This document shows positions 9,099 through 17,690 of a stretch of 64,000 nt of DNA, piece after piece. Origin of the DNA: Polaribacter haliotis (GTDB taxonomy: Bacteria; Bacteroidota; Bacteroidia; Flavobacteriales; Flavobacteriaceae); NCBI RefSeq assembly GCF_014784055.1, contig NZ_CP061813.1, positions 1,017,501 through 1,081,500 of the forward strand, given 5' to 3'. Numbering within the stretch: the stretch's first letter is position 1; each line of letters begins with the position of its first letter. Position numbers and translations under genes: made by a program. Below the pieces are notes generated by a model. It made no database searches. It was not told the origin of the DNA and saw only the letters and a program-made list of their open reading frames with translations.

Positions 9099-10423
9099 AC
9101 TCTTTTTTCTAATCTGAATTCGAATTTTAAAAGTACGCCTTTTCTATCTACTGTAATTCTAATTATTTTATTTTCCCTTTCCTGAAACTCATTTATAATA
9201 TTGTTTAAGGTGTAATTATGAGCCGGTTTTCCGTTAATTTTAACAAGAATATCTTCTGCATTTAAACCAGCCTTAAATGCAGGTGAACCTTTTACAACAT
9301 TTCTAATTTTAAATGAAGGTTTAAACCTATAAGAATAACTAGACACAAAAGAAACTGTATTGTTTCCACTAATATTATTATTTTGATTCTCTTTAATTGA
9401 GTGTTCTTTAACTAATTGTTTTCCATTATATATAACTTCTAAACCACTCATGTTATAATTAAATCCATGCGTAAACGAACCATTTTTTTTAAACATTATT
9501 TGCTTGTTTGGATAATCTAACCAAACTTTAAATCGTTTTAGTACATAACCTCCAATACTTCCATTTCTTTGTTTGAATTTTCTTGCGTTCTTGGTTGAAA
9601 CTGTATCTAAAAAAGAAACAGTTGGTTCTTGTAATTTAAAATTCCCAATTACTAATTTAGGTATCCTACTTCTATTACCATAGATAGAACCACTTAACCC
9701 CTCTCCTAAAATATCATTGAAATAACGTTTAGGAGTTATAATATTTTCTTTAGTATGTTCAAAAAGCCAAAGTGCATCACTTCCTCCAGAATCAATTAAT
9801 AACTTTACATCAGTCAATTTTTCTCCAATAGTATCTAACTGAACTTTTACATTAACAAATGGTTTTTTTCGGTAAAACTCAAGAGGTAAAACTTCACATT
9901 TTCTACACTTCTTATAAGTATAATTTTCCACATTATAAAAATTTAATGTTTTTGTTCTATAATTAATTTTTATGATAAAATTCTTCAATAAATTGTACCC
10001 AATAATACCATGAATTGTTGTGCCCATTTTACTGGATAAATCAAAATAATCTTTTAGAATAACATATATAGTTTCATTAAAACCTACAATTCTTTTTAAG
10101 GATAGTTTGTTGTTTTTAGAAATTAAAGCATCTACAGGTTTGCCAGCACCTAAACCTCTTAAGGCTATTTTTTTGGGATTTAATAAGCCAATACTATCGT
10201 TTTCAGATAAATTAAAAATAATAGTTTTATTTACACCAGTATCTAAAATAAAAGAAAGTTCCTTCCCATTAATTTCGATAGGAATAATAATTAAATTATT
10301 AATTAACCTAAATTTTATTCTTTCTTTTTTATCGATTGCATTTAAAAAACGGAATCCATTTTGACCATAGTTTTTAGAAACTAAAATAGTTAGTATTAAA
10401 ATAAAAAGGATTCTTTTTTTCAA
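9095..10423 (-). CDS. retropepsin-like aspartic protease with C-terminal PDZ domain
   Basis: A 442-residue exported protein with a signal peptide (MKKRILFILILTILVSKNYG). Two pepsin/retropepsin half-domains are visible, with catalytic motifs FILDTGVNKT (Asp near residue 61) and KLLIDSGGSDALW (near residue 210). The flaps fit GIIGYNLLKNF and GSIGGYVLKRFKVWLDY, the usual closing motif of each lobe. A PDZ domain is at about 365-430 (GSPAFKAGLNAEDILVKING). The layout matches the aspartyl protease / PDZ proteins of Bacteroidota, likely periplasmic or cell-surface. The second catalytic motif is DSG rather than DTG, which is allowed in this fold. Substrate unknown. Confidence 0.88.
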   Translation of the reverse strand: MKKRILFILILTILVSKNYGQNGFRFLNAIDKKERIKFRLINNLIIIPIEINGKELSFILDTGVNKTIIFNLSENDSIGLLNPKKIALRGLGAGKPVDALISKNNKLSLKRIVGFNETIYVILKDYFDLSSKMGTTIHGIIGYNLLKNFIIKINYRTKTLNFYNVENYTYKKCRKCEVLPLEFYRKKPFVNVKVQLDTIGEKLTDVKLLIDSGGSDALWLFEHTKENIITPKRYFNDILGEGLSGSIYGNRSRIPKLVIGNFKLQEPTVSFLDTVSTKNARKFKQRNGSIGGYVLKRFKVWLDYPNKQIMFKKNGSFTHGFNYNMSGLEVIYNGKQLVKEHSIKENQNNNISGNNTVSFVSSYSYRFKPSFKIRNVVKGSPAFKAGLNAEDILVKINGKPAHNYTLNNIINEFQERENKIIRITVDRKGVLLKFEFRLEKRV

Positions 10424-10523
10424 GAAGTAATTGTTTTTCGACTTTCCTAAAAATACAAATTAACTTTTATTTATTTCCGTTTTTACCAAACTTTTAACCA
10501 ATAAGTTTCTAGTAGAACGTTCT

Positions 10524-10551
10524 TTGTTGTAAAATATATTTCGCAAATTTG
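10524..10551 (+). promoter_or_regulatory. probable promoter of the aminotransferase gene
   Basis: TTG at 10524-10526, 17 bases, then CAAATTTG at 10544-10551, an imperfect fit (CA for TA) to the Bacteroidota TTG-N17to23-TAnnTTTG consensus, 27 bases before the ATG. Confidence 0.45.
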
Positions 10552-10578
10552 CATAGTTAAATTTAGAAAAAAAATAAT

Positions 10579-11769
10579 ATGCCATCAATATCTAAAAAAG
10601 GAATACAAATGCCAGAGTCACCAATTAGAAAATTGGTGCCATATGCAGAAAATGCTAAAAAAAGAGGAGTAAAAGTTTTTCATTTAAATATTGGTCAGCC
10701 AGATATTAAAACACCTCAAGTTGCTTTAGATGCTGTTAAAAACAACACCATAGAAACACTTTCCTATGCACGTTCTGAAGGTTCAGAAGAATACAGAACA
10801 AAATTAGCAAAGTATTATGTAAATAATAATATTCCTGTAACTGCAGATAATATTATTGTAACTACTGGTGGTTCTGAAGCATTACTTTTTACGATTGGAA
10901 GTATTACAGATCCAGGAGATGAAATTATTATTCCAGAACCATTTTATGCAAATTATAATGGTTTTTCTACAGCTTCTGGTGTAACAGTTGTACCTGTAAT
11001 TTCTAAAATTGAAGATAATTTTGCTTTGCCAAAAATTGAAGATTTCGAGAAGTTAATTACTAATAAAACCAAAGCAATTTTAATTTGTAATCCAGGAAAC
11101 CCAACAGGATATCTATATTCTGAAGAGGAAATCGAAAAATTAAAAAAGATTGTTTTAAAACACGACCTTTATTTAATTGCAGATGAAGTGTATAGAGAAT
11201 TTGCTTACGATGGCTTAAAACATACTTCTGTTTTATCTTTAGAAGGTTTAGACCAACATGCAATTGTAATCGATTCTGTTTCGAAGCGTTACAGTATGTG
11301 TGGTGCAAGAATTGGTTGTATTGTTTCTAAAAATGAAACTTTTGTAAAAACGGCTATTAAATTTGCACAAGCAAGATTAAGTCCACCAACATATGCATTA
11401 ATTGCAAGTGAAGCCGCTTTAGACACACCACAATCTTATTTCGACGATGTTATCGAGGAATATGTTTCTCGAAGAAATACATTAATTGCAGAATTGAAAA
11501 AAATCGACGGCGTAAAAGTTGCCAACCCAAAAGGTGCTTTTTACTGTGTAGCAGAATTACCTGTTAAAGATTCTGATGCTTTTGCACAATGGTTATTAGA
11601 AGATTTTAATTTGAATAACGAAACAGTTATGGTTGCTCCTGCAAGTGGATTTTATTCTACTCCAGGTGAAGGAAAAAACCAAATAAGAATGGCTTATGTT
11701 TTAAATGAAAATGATTTAAAACGTTCTGTTAAAATTTTGGCAGAAGCTTTAAAACAATATAAAAATTAG
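10579..11769 (+). CDS. class I/II PLP-dependent aminotransferase (aspartate aminotransferase-like)
   Basis: A 396-residue fold-type I aminotransferase, cytoplasmic. Visible motifs: NIGQPDIKTP (substrate entry loop), TTGGSEALLFTIGSI (PLP phosphate binding), CNPGNPTGYLYSEEE (Asn for PLP O3'), LIADEVYREFAY (Asp to the pyridine N) and DSVSKRYSMCGARIG (Schiff-base Lys). The C-terminal substrate Arg is probably the one in NQIRMAYV. It belongs to the AspC/AspB group that transfers amino groups from aspartate or similar acids to 2-oxoglutarate; the exact donor cannot be fixed. It is the last housekeeping gene before the cassette array. Confidence 0.92.
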   Translation: MPSISKKGIQMPESPIRKLVPYAENAKKRGVKVFHLNIGQPDIKTPQVALDAVKNNTIETLSYARSEGSEEYRTKLAKYYVNNNIPVTADNIIVTTGGSEALLFTIGSITDPGDEIIIPEPFYANYNGFSTASGVTVVPVISKIEDNFALPKIEDFEKLITNKTKAILICNPGNPTGYLYSEEEIEKLKKIVLKHDLYLIADEVYREFAYDGLKHTSVLSLEGLDQHAIVIDSVSKRYSMCGARIGCIVSKNETFVKTAIKFAQARLSPPTYALIASEAALDTPQSYFDDVIEEYVSRRNTLIAELKKIDGVKVANPKGAFYCVAELPVKDSDAFAQWLLEDFNLNNETVMVAPASGFYSTPGEGKNQIRMAYVLNENDLKRSVKILAEALKQYKN

Positions 11770-11894
11770 TTTTTTAAAATAACTACCTAATTAAAAATAG
11801 AAATAAAATAACATCTATTAAGTTTGGTGAAATATTGTAGCGTTAATCTGACTACATAAATATGAAATTAGAAAGCTAATTCCTATATTTACTG

Positions 11895-11959
11895 CACACA
11901 ACTGCGAATATAAAAAATGCCCGAAAAAGGGCACTTTCCATATTCGCGGACGTTACCCA
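11895..11959. repeat. array boundary palindrome (short site 1)
   Basis: A 65-base palindromic site unlike the other sites: CACACAAC, then CGAATAT / ATATTCG (11905-11911, 11940-11946), an inner GCCC / GGGC stem (11919-11922, 11929-11932), and GTT with the head bases ACCCA of cassette 1 (11952-11959). It has AAC and GTT at the ends like the other sites but a different body, so it may be a degenerate attC or the entry site. On the minus strand the inner stem followed by a U run could act as a terminator. Confidence 0.55.
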
Positions 11960-11972
11960 ACATTTACCAAAA

Positions 11973-12572
11973 ATGCTACGACAGATTAACATTCAACTCA
12001 TTGACAAAATAAAAAAGCCGATAGAAGGCAACCGAATTTTGAGTGGAATAATGAATGTTTTAGTAATCATTCTTTTTCCAATAATTTTGATTGTTGGAAT
12101 TATAATAATGGTGTTTGTTGGAATATTTGCTTTTTTTCAAAGACTATTTTCTAAATCAGAAACTGAATTAGAATTAGAAATTGAATCGTCTAATATCGAG
12201 CAATGGAATATTTTCACAAACTTTAACGGAATAAGTATTTATCAAAAATATGTTAGTGAAATCAGATTTGGACCAGCATATCTGAATTTGAAGAGCGAAC
12301 CGAAAATTGAATTTTTAGAGAATAAGTTGTTTGGAGATTGGTTTTTTACTTATTCTAATGGAATTTTACTTCAACAATGGAATACGACTAAAAAACCAAA
12401 TACAAATCTGATTTTTATCGGAATTGACAATCGTGAAGTGCAAGTTTTGGAAAAAAATATTCCTTCTGTAAATTGGGAAATAGTAGAAACGAAAGATAAA
12501 ACCTTGGAATTGAATTGTGATACTGGAAAAGAGGTTTTGACTTATAAAATAGAAATAAAAAACGTTGGGTAA
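11973..12572 (+). CDS. cassette 1: membrane-anchored protein of unknown function
   Basis: A 199-residue protein with one long hydrophobic segment at about residues 27-55 (MNVLVIILFPIILIVGIIIM and following), a charged stretch and a soluble C-terminal domain of about 130 residues with many Trp and Asn, presumably cytoplasmic or periplasmic beta-rich. I do not recognise the family. The ATG lies 19 bases after the GTT of site 1. Its stop codon TAA is inside the tail core GGGTAAC of the following site, so the coding sequence fills the cassette completely, as is common in integron cassettes. No promoter is seen, so expression may rely on read-through. Confidence 0.75.
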   Translation: MLRQINIQLIDKIKKPIEGNRILSGIMNVLVIILFPIILIVGIIIMVFVGIFAFFQRLFSKSETELELEIESSNIEQWNIFTNFNGISIYQKYVSEIRFGPAYLNLKSEPKIEFLENKLFGDWFFTYSNGILLQQWNTTKKPNTNLIFIGIDNREVQVLEKNIPSVNWEIVETKDKTLELNCDTGKEVLTYKIEIKNVG

Positions 12573-12701
12573 CACCGTATAAAAAAAATTGCTACTTTAG
12601 GCTTGTATAAAGGTCGTTGCTTTGCTTGCTTGCTTCTGATTTTCCTTCGGAAAATCCTCGCACACAAACACGCAACTTTTCTTATACATAAACGTTAGGC
12701 G
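12566..12701. repeat. attC-like site 2
   Basis: 136 bases from the tail core TGGGT-AAC (cassette 1) to GTT-AGGCG (head of cassette 2). Outer stem GTATAA / TTATAC, then ATTGC / GCAAC; central hairpin GATTTTCC TTC GGAAAATC at 12638-12656. GTTAGGC here fits the canonical attC core GTTRRRY. Confidence 0.75.
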
Positions 12702-12759
12702 CAATGTAACAAAACTACGAACTCATCGTCTTCCATTAACAAACCAATCAGAAAACTAA

Positions 12760-13614
12760 ATGCAAGAAAATTTAACGGAACGAAAAAAAACTTGGAATAC
12801 AATCTTTCTTTTCCTCGCCATTGTTACAGTTATAAGTTCTCTATTCCATTATGCCATAGTTAATTTATACCCTTCACGAATATATATTGGAAGCTTAATG
12901 TGGTGTCCTGCAATAGCTGCCATAATTACGCTAAAACTAAAAAAACGCCCCATTTCTTCACTAAATTGGAATTGGGGAAATTGGAAATATATTCGACTTT
13001 CTTATTTTATTCCTGCTTTGTATGGCTTAATCACTTATATACTCATTTGGGTTTTTGGCTTTGGAAGTTTGACTAATGGAAATGCAATTACAGATTGGGG
13101 AAAAGAACTTGGTTTGATTGGAATTGGAACTTTAAATCCAACATCGATTGCAATCATAGCTATTATCTTATTAGGAACTATTGAAGTCATAAGAGCAGCT
13201 GCAACAACTTTAGGGGAAGAGATTGGATGGAGAGGTTTTTTCATTTATGAATTAAGAAAAGTTCTTTCCTTTACTGGTGTTTCCATTTTTAGTGGAATTA
13301 TTTGGGCAACTTGGCATTGGCCATTAATTGTGTATTATGGTGAAAATGTAATCTTGGAATTGACAACATTTTATGTTGTTATTGTTTCAATGTCATTCAT
13401 TATGACTTACTACACTTTTAAGTCTAAAAGCCTATGGCCAGCAGTAATTTTTCACGCAGTAAGCAATGTATATATTCAAAAAATATTACCTGAGTTAACC
13501 ATTAAAAATGAAGGAACGGAACATTGGCTAGGTGAAAACGGAATTATGTTTGCAACTGTGACTTGCGTTTTTGGAATTTACTTTTGGAGAAAAGCAATTA
13601 AAGAAAAATTATAA
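12760..13614 (+). CDS. cassette 2: CPBP-family intramembrane metalloprotease (CAAX/Abi type)
   Basis: A 284-residue polytopic membrane protein with about eight helices. The CPBP signature is clear: motif 1 GEEIGWRGFFIYEL (EExxxR at about residue 150), motif 2 WATWHWPLIVYYG (FxxxH-like) and motif 3 VIFHAVSNVY (HxxxN/D). These provide the catalytic Glu and His residues of intramembrane glutamic or metallo-endopeptidases of the Rce1/Abi group, used in bacteriocin self-immunity, prenyl-protein processing or phage abortive infection in different species. Carried in a cassette with ends AGGCG/CGCCT. The start lies 65 bases after GTT; of the cassette genes this one has the longest leader. Confidence 0.88.
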   Translation: MQENLTERKKTWNTIFLFLAIVTVISSLFHYAIVNLYPSRIYIGSLMWCPAIAAIITLKLKKRPISSLNWNWGNWKYIRLSYFIPALYGLITYILIWVFGFGSLTNGNAITDWGKELGLIGIGTLNPTSIAIIAIILLGTIEVIRAAATTLGEEIGWRGFFIYELRKVLSFTGVSIFSGIIWATWHWPLIVYYGENVILELTTFYVVIVSMSFIMTYYTFKSKSLWPAVIFHAVSNVYIQKILPELTIKNEGTEHWLGENGIMFATVTCVFGIYFWRKAIKEKL

Positions 13615-13627
13615 ATAAAAAACACAG

Positions 13628-13760
13628 CGCCTAACACCGTATATAATTTATTGCTAGTTCTAGCCTACTTACGAAAATCCTCGCGGATTTTCTATTCGGT
13701 TTTTATTTGCTAAATTACGTGCTAAACCACGCAACAAACCATATACAAACACGTTACCTC
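13628..13760. repeat. attC-like site 3
   Basis: 133 bases from CGCCT-AAC (tail of cassette 2) to GTT-ACCTC (head of the IS-bearing cassette). Outer stem GTATAT / ATATAC, ATTGC / GCAAC inner box, central hairpin GAAAATCC TCGC GGATTTTC at 13673-13692. Confidence 0.75.
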
Positions 13761-13805
13761 TAATTATGACCCGTCCTGAATAAAGGCTACATAATTTTAA
13801 ACATT

Positions 13806-14177
13806 ATGTATAGAAATGACAAAGTAATTAGACGTTACAGTGAACCTTTTAAATTAAAAATTTTAGCCGAACTTACAATCGGAAAACACACAAAGAGCGA
13901 ACTTTGTAAACTCTACTCTATTGCTCCTACAACCGTTAATGAGTGGATTAGAAAGTACAATCGCAAAGACTTAATGAACACCAGAGTAAAAGTGGAAACT
14001 AAAGACGAAATATCTAGAATTAAAGCACTTCAAAAAGAAATAGAACAACTTAAAAAACTGTTACTTAAAAAGGATCTCGATGCTATGGTAGAAGAATCCT
14101 ATCTAGAAGTAGCTGCAGAAGATCTCGGTTACAAATCTATTGCTGAACTAAAAAAAAAGTTAAGTATAAAGCCTTAA
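13806..14177 (+). CDS. IS3-family transposase OrfA
   Basis: A 123-residue DNA-binding subunit. The N-terminal helix-turn-helix (YSEPFKLKILAELTIGKHTK, then ELCKLYSIAPTTVNEWIRKY) recognises the inverted repeats, and a leucine-zipper stretch follows at about residues 70-100 (ISRIKALQKEIEQLKKLLLK). It ends just past the frameshift site at LKKKLSIKP. In this family OrfA made alone is often a regulator, and the fused OrfAB is the transposase. The start ATG lies 38 bases inside the left end. Confidence 0.92.
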   Translation: MYRNDKVIRRYSEPFKLKILAELTIGKHTKSELCKLYSIAPTTVNEWIRKYNRKDLMNTRVKVETKDEISRIKALQKEIEQLKKLLLKKDLDAMVEESYLEVAAEDLGYKSIAELKKKLSIKP

Positions 14178-15028
14178 TTAAAGCTAAAGAAAAATCTAAG
14201 GGATTTGTTTCTTTAACCACTATAACACACTGTTTTGGACTTAAACGTGATGCGTATTATAAATACAAATCTAGAGCTGATAACCGTTTAAAACTAGAAC
14301 AACAAATTATAAATATAGTTCGAAAAAGACGCAAATCCCTTCCTAGAGAAGGCGTAAGAAAACTTGTAAAATCGTTAAATACAGATTTTATTAAAGCCAA
14401 TATTAAAGTTGGTAGAGACACACTATTTAATGTTCTTAGAAAACACCAAATGCTAACACTTAGAAGAAAAACCAGTGCTATAACAACTAACTCTTATCAT
14501 CGTTTTTATAAATATAAGAACATTATAAAAGACTTAGAAGTTACTAGAGCTAACCAGGTTTGGGTTAGTGATATAACTTATATTAGAACCGTAAAAGGGT
14601 TTTGTTACTTGGCTTTAATAACTAATATGCATTCTAGAAAAATAGTGGGTTATGACCTTAGTGATAGCTTGGAATTAAAAGGTTGTGTGAGAGCGCTTAA
14701 TAAGGCGATTTATCAAGCTAAAAACATTAAACACCTTATTCATCATTCAGACAGAGGAATACAATATTGTAGCAATGTATACACACAAATACTTAAAAGA
14801 AAAAAGATAGATATTAGTATGACCGAAGAAAATCATTGTTACGAAAACGCTATGGCAGAACGTGTAAATGGAATTTTGAAAGATGAATTTTACTTAGACC
14901 AAACCTTTGATAATGTGGCTCACGCTAAGAGAGCCGCAAAAAATGCAATTAATTTATACAACGAAATAAGATTACACTTATCTTTAGATTATAAAACACC
15001 TAATATGGTATATAAATTATCAGCGTAA
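14147..15028 (+). CDS. IS3-family transposase OrfB (DDE integrase domain), read by -1 frameshift
   Basis: The OrfB frame opens at 14147, right after a TGA in that frame, and runs to 15028; the first in-frame ATG is only at 14450, so most of the protein needs frameshifting from OrfA. The catalytic core is complete: Asp in WVSDITYIRT, Asp in HHSDRGIQYCS, and Glu in ENHCYENAMAERVNGILKDE. The linker region upstream contains the usual IS3 helix (GLKRDAYYKYKS, then SLPREGVRKLVKSL). Together with OrfA it gives a protein of about 410 residues. No internal stop or frameshift damage was seen. Confidence 0.9.
   Translation, partial: TKKKVKYKALIKAKEKSKGFVSLTTITHCFGLKRDAYYKYKSRADNRLKLEQQIINIVRKRRKSLPREGVRKLVKSLNTDFIKANIKVGRDTLFNVLRKHQMLTLRRKTSAITTNSYHRFYKYKNIIKDLEVTRANQVWVSDITYIRTVKGFCYLALITNMHSRKIVGYDLSDSLELKGCVRALNKAIYQAKNIKHLIHHSDRGIQYCSNVYTQILKRKKIDISMTEENHCYENAMAERVNGILKDEFYLDQTFDNVAHAKRAAKNAINLYNEIRLHLSLDYKTPNMVYKLSA
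14153..14159 (+). other. programmed -1 ribosomal frameshift site (A AAA AAG)
   Basis: The heptamer A AAA AAG within a run of nine A (14150-14158) sits in the OrfA frame exactly where the OrfB frame has just opened. This is the classical slippery sequence of IS3-family elements. Confidence 0.8.
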
Positions 15029-15068
15029 ATTCAATTTTAACCTGTAGCCATATTTCAGGACAAGACAT

Positions 15069-15791
15069 ATGAAAAACCCAATGAAAACAGGAATCATAAT
15101 TGTAGTCTTAATTTTAGTCGTCGGATTTTTCGTTTTGAAAAATAAATCGAATAAAGTTAACAATGAAATGACTGAATTTGTTCGACTTGAATCTCAAACT
15201 GAATCTACTGAACATCTTCCCTTATTACCCGAAAATTGGATTTCCGAAATTGAGCAAAAATGGAATGATAAAGAATGGGACATTTATGACAATGCACATT
15301 ATGACATTTGCGAAAAAGTTTGCAACGAAGTATACTCTACAAACAAATATTGGGAAATGAATCAAACGCACGCTGATTTTCTGAATGAATTGACAAAAGA
15401 ACAGCGAATTTATTTCACACTTATAAATTTTGAATCTCAAGTAAATAATGGTGGAGTTTACCAGTTTTTATTTAATAATCCAGATTTGCCAATAATTGCT
15501 TTACAAGGAATGAAAGAAATCGAAATGTCTAAATTGGCAAAAGATTACGAAATAGTCTTAAAAGAATATTTTGGGAATTTTAATACAATTCAGGAATTAT
15601 ATTCAAAGTTTCAAAACGATAAAAGTGATTGGTATAAAAGAGCGCAAGCATTTGCAGATGGTTATAAAGAACTTCCTTCAGCAGAAAAAATAGAAGATTA
15701 CTTTTATGAGGAAAATTTTGTCAAGACATATCAGCAAAACTTGACTAATTACGTAAAAGAGAATCGGAATAAATTTTATAGAACTGAATAA
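15069..15791 (+). CDS. cassette 3: DUF4375 (DMP19-like) protein with N-terminal membrane anchor
   Basis: A 240-residue protein. Residues 7-25 form a membrane anchor or uncleaved signal (TGIIIVVLILVVGFFVL). The rest carries the DUF4375/DMP19 pattern, best seen in LTKEQRIYFTLINFESQVNN followed by GGVYQFLFNNP at about residues 115-145. Some DMP19 proteins mimic DNA and antagonise repressors, but most members of the family are uncharacterised, and a membrane-anchored one is unlikely to do so. The ATG is only one base after the IS right end, so the original leader was lost and expression may depend on the IS. The cassette tail core CCCAC does not match its head ACCTC. Confidence 0.8.
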   Translation: MKNPMKTGIIIVVLILVVGFFVLKNKSNKVNNEMTEFVRLESQTESTEHLPLLPENWISEIEQKWNDKEWDIYDNAHYDICEKVCNEVYSTNKYWEMNQTHADFLNELTKEQRIYFTLINFESQVNNGGVYQFLFNNPDLPIIALQGMKEIEMSKLAKDYEIVLKEYFGNFNTIQELYSKFQNDKSDWYKRAQAFADGYKELPSAEKIEDYFYEENFVKTYQQNLTNYVKENRNKFYRTE

Positions 15792-15797
15792 AAACTA

Positions 15798-15934
15798 CCC
15801 ACAACAACGTGTATAATTAATTGCTTTGGTCGTTGCCTATTTGGAAAATTCCTTCGGAATTTTCTTGCGTTCGTTTTTGTTTACTAAATTAGTTGCTGAA
15901 AAACGCAACAAACCATATACAACAACGTTACCTG
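15798..15934. repeat. attC-like site 4
   Basis: 137 bases from CCCAC-AAC to GTT-ACCTG. Outer boxes GTGTATAAT / ATATAC, ATTGC / GCAAC, and central hairpin GGAAAATTCC TTC GGAATTTTC starting at 15841. Confidence 0.75.
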
Positions 15935-15955
15935 TAATTCTCTGAAAAAGACGAA

Positions 15956-16669
15956 ATGAAAATTTTAATAAGCATTTTAGTAATTGGAATAGCAATTTAT
16001 ATTGCAAATAAAGAGAATGGAAATCCATTAAAAAATTTAAATACTTTAAGAAAGGAGAAAACTTCTGCTAAGGAATTTCTTAAGACCATAGAATCATTAG
16101 ATTACTTTAAGTATGCTAATGAAAAAGACATTGAAAAATTAAAGAAAAATCATTTGGAAAGTTTTGACTCTGAAGGTTCTTGGGGTGGAGTTTGGGACGA
16201 TGAGACAAATTTACCTCTTGATTACAGATACTATTTTTGCGATGGTGAAAACGTTTTTGAACAGGGTGGCTTTAAAGAAATGTTGAATGAGTTTAGTGGA
16301 ACTTTTGAAAAAATTGGATTTAAATTAAAAATTGGAAATCACTTTGAGGAATGGGACAGCAAAAATGAATGGTTGAATCATAGAATAACTGTAAATGAGA
16401 CTGAGTACATAATCTTTAAAAACTTTAAAGGTTATGGCTGGGGTGAAGCAGTTCAAAGACTTGCTGAAATATTGAATGAGGAATTAGAAAAACAAAATAT
16501 AGAAGAGAGAATTTATCTAATTAGTGGAGGAAATGATGGCTCACTAATATTTTTAGATAATGAATTATATAAATATTTCTATAAAACTTTTACAGACCCT
16601 GAATGGAAACCACTTGAAGTGAAAGAATGGGTAAAAGTAATGGGAATTAAAAAAATGAAACTGGAATAA
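15956..16669 (+). CDS. cassette 4: protein of unknown function with N-terminal membrane segment
   Basis: A 237-residue protein. The first 17 residues (MKILISILVIGIAIYIA) are a membrane anchor or signal. The remainder is soluble, acidic and rich in aromatic residues, with stretches such as SWGGVWDDETNLPLDYRYYF and FKGYGWGEAVQRLAEILNEE, then ERIYLISGGNDG. The look is of a beta-sandwich of the kind seen in immunity proteins of contact-dependent systems, but I cannot assign a family. The start is 26 bases after the site 4 GTT. Cassette ends ACCTG/CAGGT match perfectly. Confidence 0.75.
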   Translation: MKILISILVIGIAIYIANKENGNPLKNLNTLRKEKTSAKEFLKTIESLDYFKYANEKDIEKLKKNHLESFDSEGSWGGVWDDETNLPLDYRYYFCDGENVFEQGGFKEMLNEFSGTFEKIGFKLKIGNHFEEWDSKNEWLNHRITVNETEYIIFKNFKGYGWGEAVQRLAEILNEELEKQNIEERIYLISGGNDGSLIFLDNELYKYFYKTFTDPEWKPLEVKEWVKVMGIKKMKLE

Positions 16670-16675
16670 AAACTA

Positions 16676-16810
16676 CAGGTAACAACGTGTATATTCAATT
16701 GCTAGCTTCTTGCCTACTTTCGAAAATCCTCGCGGATTTTCCTTTCAGTAATTATTTGCTAATTTTAGTACTTTAACCACGCAACTTTTCTTATACAACA
16801 ACGTTACAAA
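16676..16810. repeat. attC-like site 5
   Basis: 135 bases from CAGGT-AAC to GTT-ACAAA. Outer boxes GTGTATA / TATAC, ATTGC / GCAAC, central hairpin GAAAATCC TCGC GGATTTTC at 16725-16744. Confidence 0.75.
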
Positions 16811-16817
16811 ACATTTG

Positions 16818-17528
16818 ATGAAACTATTAATAACAACATTTCTATTAATTTCAACGTACTGCTTTTCGCAAAAACAATATGAATTTGATTACTTATTAGA
16901 ATATGAAATAACTTTTTATAAAGATTCTATTAAAATTAAAAATCGGAAATTCAGAAAAGAAGATAAAACTATAAAAAAATATTATTTAACGAACTCAAAG
17001 AAAAACAATTATAGTGCTGTAATAACTGAACTGGATAGCTTAAACTACAAAATGATTTTTAAGGATGAGAATGGAATATATTCTAATGTTACATTTTTAA
17101 AATCGGATTTAAACAAAGCAGAATTTATAAATATTGACTGCAAAAATGTGTCTAGATATGAGAATCCATTCAAATATCAAACTAAAAATTATGACTTTTT
17201 CAAACTAAATGATACTGTGATTAGCGAAAAAACTTTCTGGATGTACAAATTGGAATCAATTAAACCCAAAAAGGTAAAAAGAAAAAAACTTGGAACTGAA
17301 TATTACATTTTAGATAAAGGAACTTCATTTCATTTACCTATTTTAAATTTCTCAACAGCCTATGAGGAGTGGAAAAAAGAAGGTAATTTGCCTAACGGAA
17401 TTTTTCAGCAAAAGTATTTTATAGATTATTATGGACAGTTAGATTCAAAAGAGGAATTGATAAACTATTGGAAAACTGATAAAAAAATTGTAATTAACAA
17501 TGATTGTGATTATACTGAAAAGAAATAA
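16818..17528 (+). CDS. cassette 5: exported protein of unknown function
   Basis: A 236-residue protein with a clean signal peptide (MKLLITTFLLISTYCFSQ). The mature part is rich in Lys, Tyr and Asn with predicted beta-strands, resembling flavobacterial GLPGLI-like periplasmic proteins in style, but no motif is firm. A TTG three bases upstream (16815) keeps the same frame; the ATG at 16818 is preferred because it gives the standard signal peptide. It begins 12 bases after the GTT of site 5. Cassette ends ACAAA/TTTGT match perfectly. Confidence 0.75.
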   Translation: MKLLITTFLLISTYCFSQKQYEFDYLLEYEITFYKDSIKIKNRKFRKEDKTIKKYYLTNSKKNNYSAVITELDSLNYKMIFKDENGIYSNVTFLKSDLNKAEFINIDCKNVSRYENPFKYQTKNYDFFKLNDTVISEKTFWMYKLESIKPKKVKRKKLGTEYYILDKGTSFHLPILNFSTAYEEWKKEGNLPNGIFQQKYFIDYYGQLDSKEELINYWKTDKKIVINNDCDYTEKK

Positions 17529-17535
17529 AAAACGT

Positions 17536-17670
17536 TTTGTAACACCGTATAAAATTAATGGCTAGTACTCGCCTACTTACGAAAATCCTCCCGGATTTTC
17601 TTGGTTTGTGTTTTATTTACTAATTTTAGTACTTAAACCCGCAACTTTACTTACACAACAATGTTGTGCA
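17536..17670. repeat. attC-like site 6
   Basis: 135 bases from TTTGT-AAC to GTT-GTGCA. The outer boxes are weaker (GTATAA / TTACAC) and the central hairpin is GAAAATCC TCCC GGATTTTC at 17580-17599. Confidence 0.7.
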
Positions 17671-17690
17671 TAATTTAACCGAAACTCAAA

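Larger units (their letters stand above)
13767..15067 (+). mobile_element. IS3-family insertion sequence, apparently intact
   Basis: About 1.3 kb with imperfect terminal inverted repeats: left TGACCCGTCCTGAATAA, right (reverse complement) TGTCTTGTCCTGAAATA, continuing to GGCTACA in both, and TG...CA ends as usual in IS3. It carries orfA and orfB in overlapping frames with a slippery heptamer. It sits in the head of cassette 3, and its right end is one base before the ATG of the next gene. A convincing target duplication is lacking: only TAT flanks it if the left end is moved by one base. The DDE residues are all present, so the transposase may be active. Confidence 0.9.

Noticed and set aside
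13767..15067. Clear target site duplication of the IS
   Set aside because: TAT on both sides appears only if the left end is shifted by one base from the TG terminus, which could be chance.
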